NCBI GenBank assembly: GCA_964565405.1
Contig: CAZMEW010000012.1
Span: 1-31,390, forward strand
Source of the DNA: UBA922 sp964565405
GTDB taxonomy: Bacteria; Patescibacteriota; Patescibacteriia; Magasanikbacterales; UBA922
Length of the DNA stretch: 31,390 nt
Reading direction: 5' to 3'
Made by a program: the position numbers and the translations under genes. The notes under the pieces are model-generated. The model was not told the DNA's origin, searched no databases, and saw only the letters and a list, made by a program, of their open reading frames with translations. Shown here piece by piece: positions 31,386 to 31,390 of the stretch. Each line of letters starts with the position of its first letter. The stretch's first letter is position 1.

Positions 31386-31390
31386 AAAAC

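Overview
This window looks like part of a small, AT-leaning genome of the candidate phyla radiation (Patescibacteria), probably a Parcubacteria-like lineage. That is inferred from gene content and style: divergent but complete RecA, RpoB, RpoC, FtsK, PGK and enolase, a SIMPL-domain membrane protein, a SpoIID-like protein in a cell with no other sporulation genes here, a small four-helix-bundle gene and a degenerate DHH protein. UGA behaves as a normal stop. Two runs of ten Ns (1009-1018, 6145-6154) are assembly gaps inside genes, so this is metagenome-type sequence.

Layout. 1-1.7 kb: a leftward group (YdeI-like protein, histidine phosphatase, DUF1801 protein, a 20-residue lysine-rich peptide) downstream of tRNA-Ser(CGA). 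A partial copy of that tRNA, split by a 20-bp palindrome, lies just upstream of it. 1.7-6.4 kb: envelope genes (O-antigen-ligase-like protein, Wzx-like flippase, secreted SpoIID-like protein with two Ig-like domains). 6.5-7.0 kb: a GC-rich orphan gene. 7.1-11.4 kb: leftward recA, RodZ-like and ftsK. 11.4-11.9 kb: a spacer with a DnaA-box cluster, an AT-rich tract and the rpoB promoter. 11.9-19.3 kb: rpoB-rpoC. 19.4-21.9 kb: ppa, a YebC-family gene, a 110-bp inverted repeat, a second GC-rich orphan gene and ruvC. 21.9-29.8 kb: lower glycolysis (gap, pgk, a SIMPL protein, eno and two tandem iPGM genes). 29.8-30.2 kb: a decayed four-helix-bundle cassette. 30.2-31.4 kb: a DHH-family protein.

How it works together. 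gap, pgk, iPGM and eno would take glyceraldehyde-3-phosphate to phosphoenolpyruvate. recA, ruvC and ftsK serve recombination and chromosome segregation, rpoBC transcription, and ppa clears pyrophosphate. The ligase and flippase point to a surface polysaccharide, and SpoIID and RodZ-like proteins to peptidoglycan and cell shape.

Most worth a second look: (1) the origin-like DnaA-box cluster, from which most flanking genes diverge; (2) two unrelated GC-rich orphan genes with strong promoters, structured leaders and good Shine-Dalgarno sites, unlike the core genes around them; (3) the partial tRNA-Ser copy split by a perfect palindrome; (4) a recurring extended -10 promoter; (5) transcripts of recA and one orphan gene that are predicted to begin exactly at a stem-loop.
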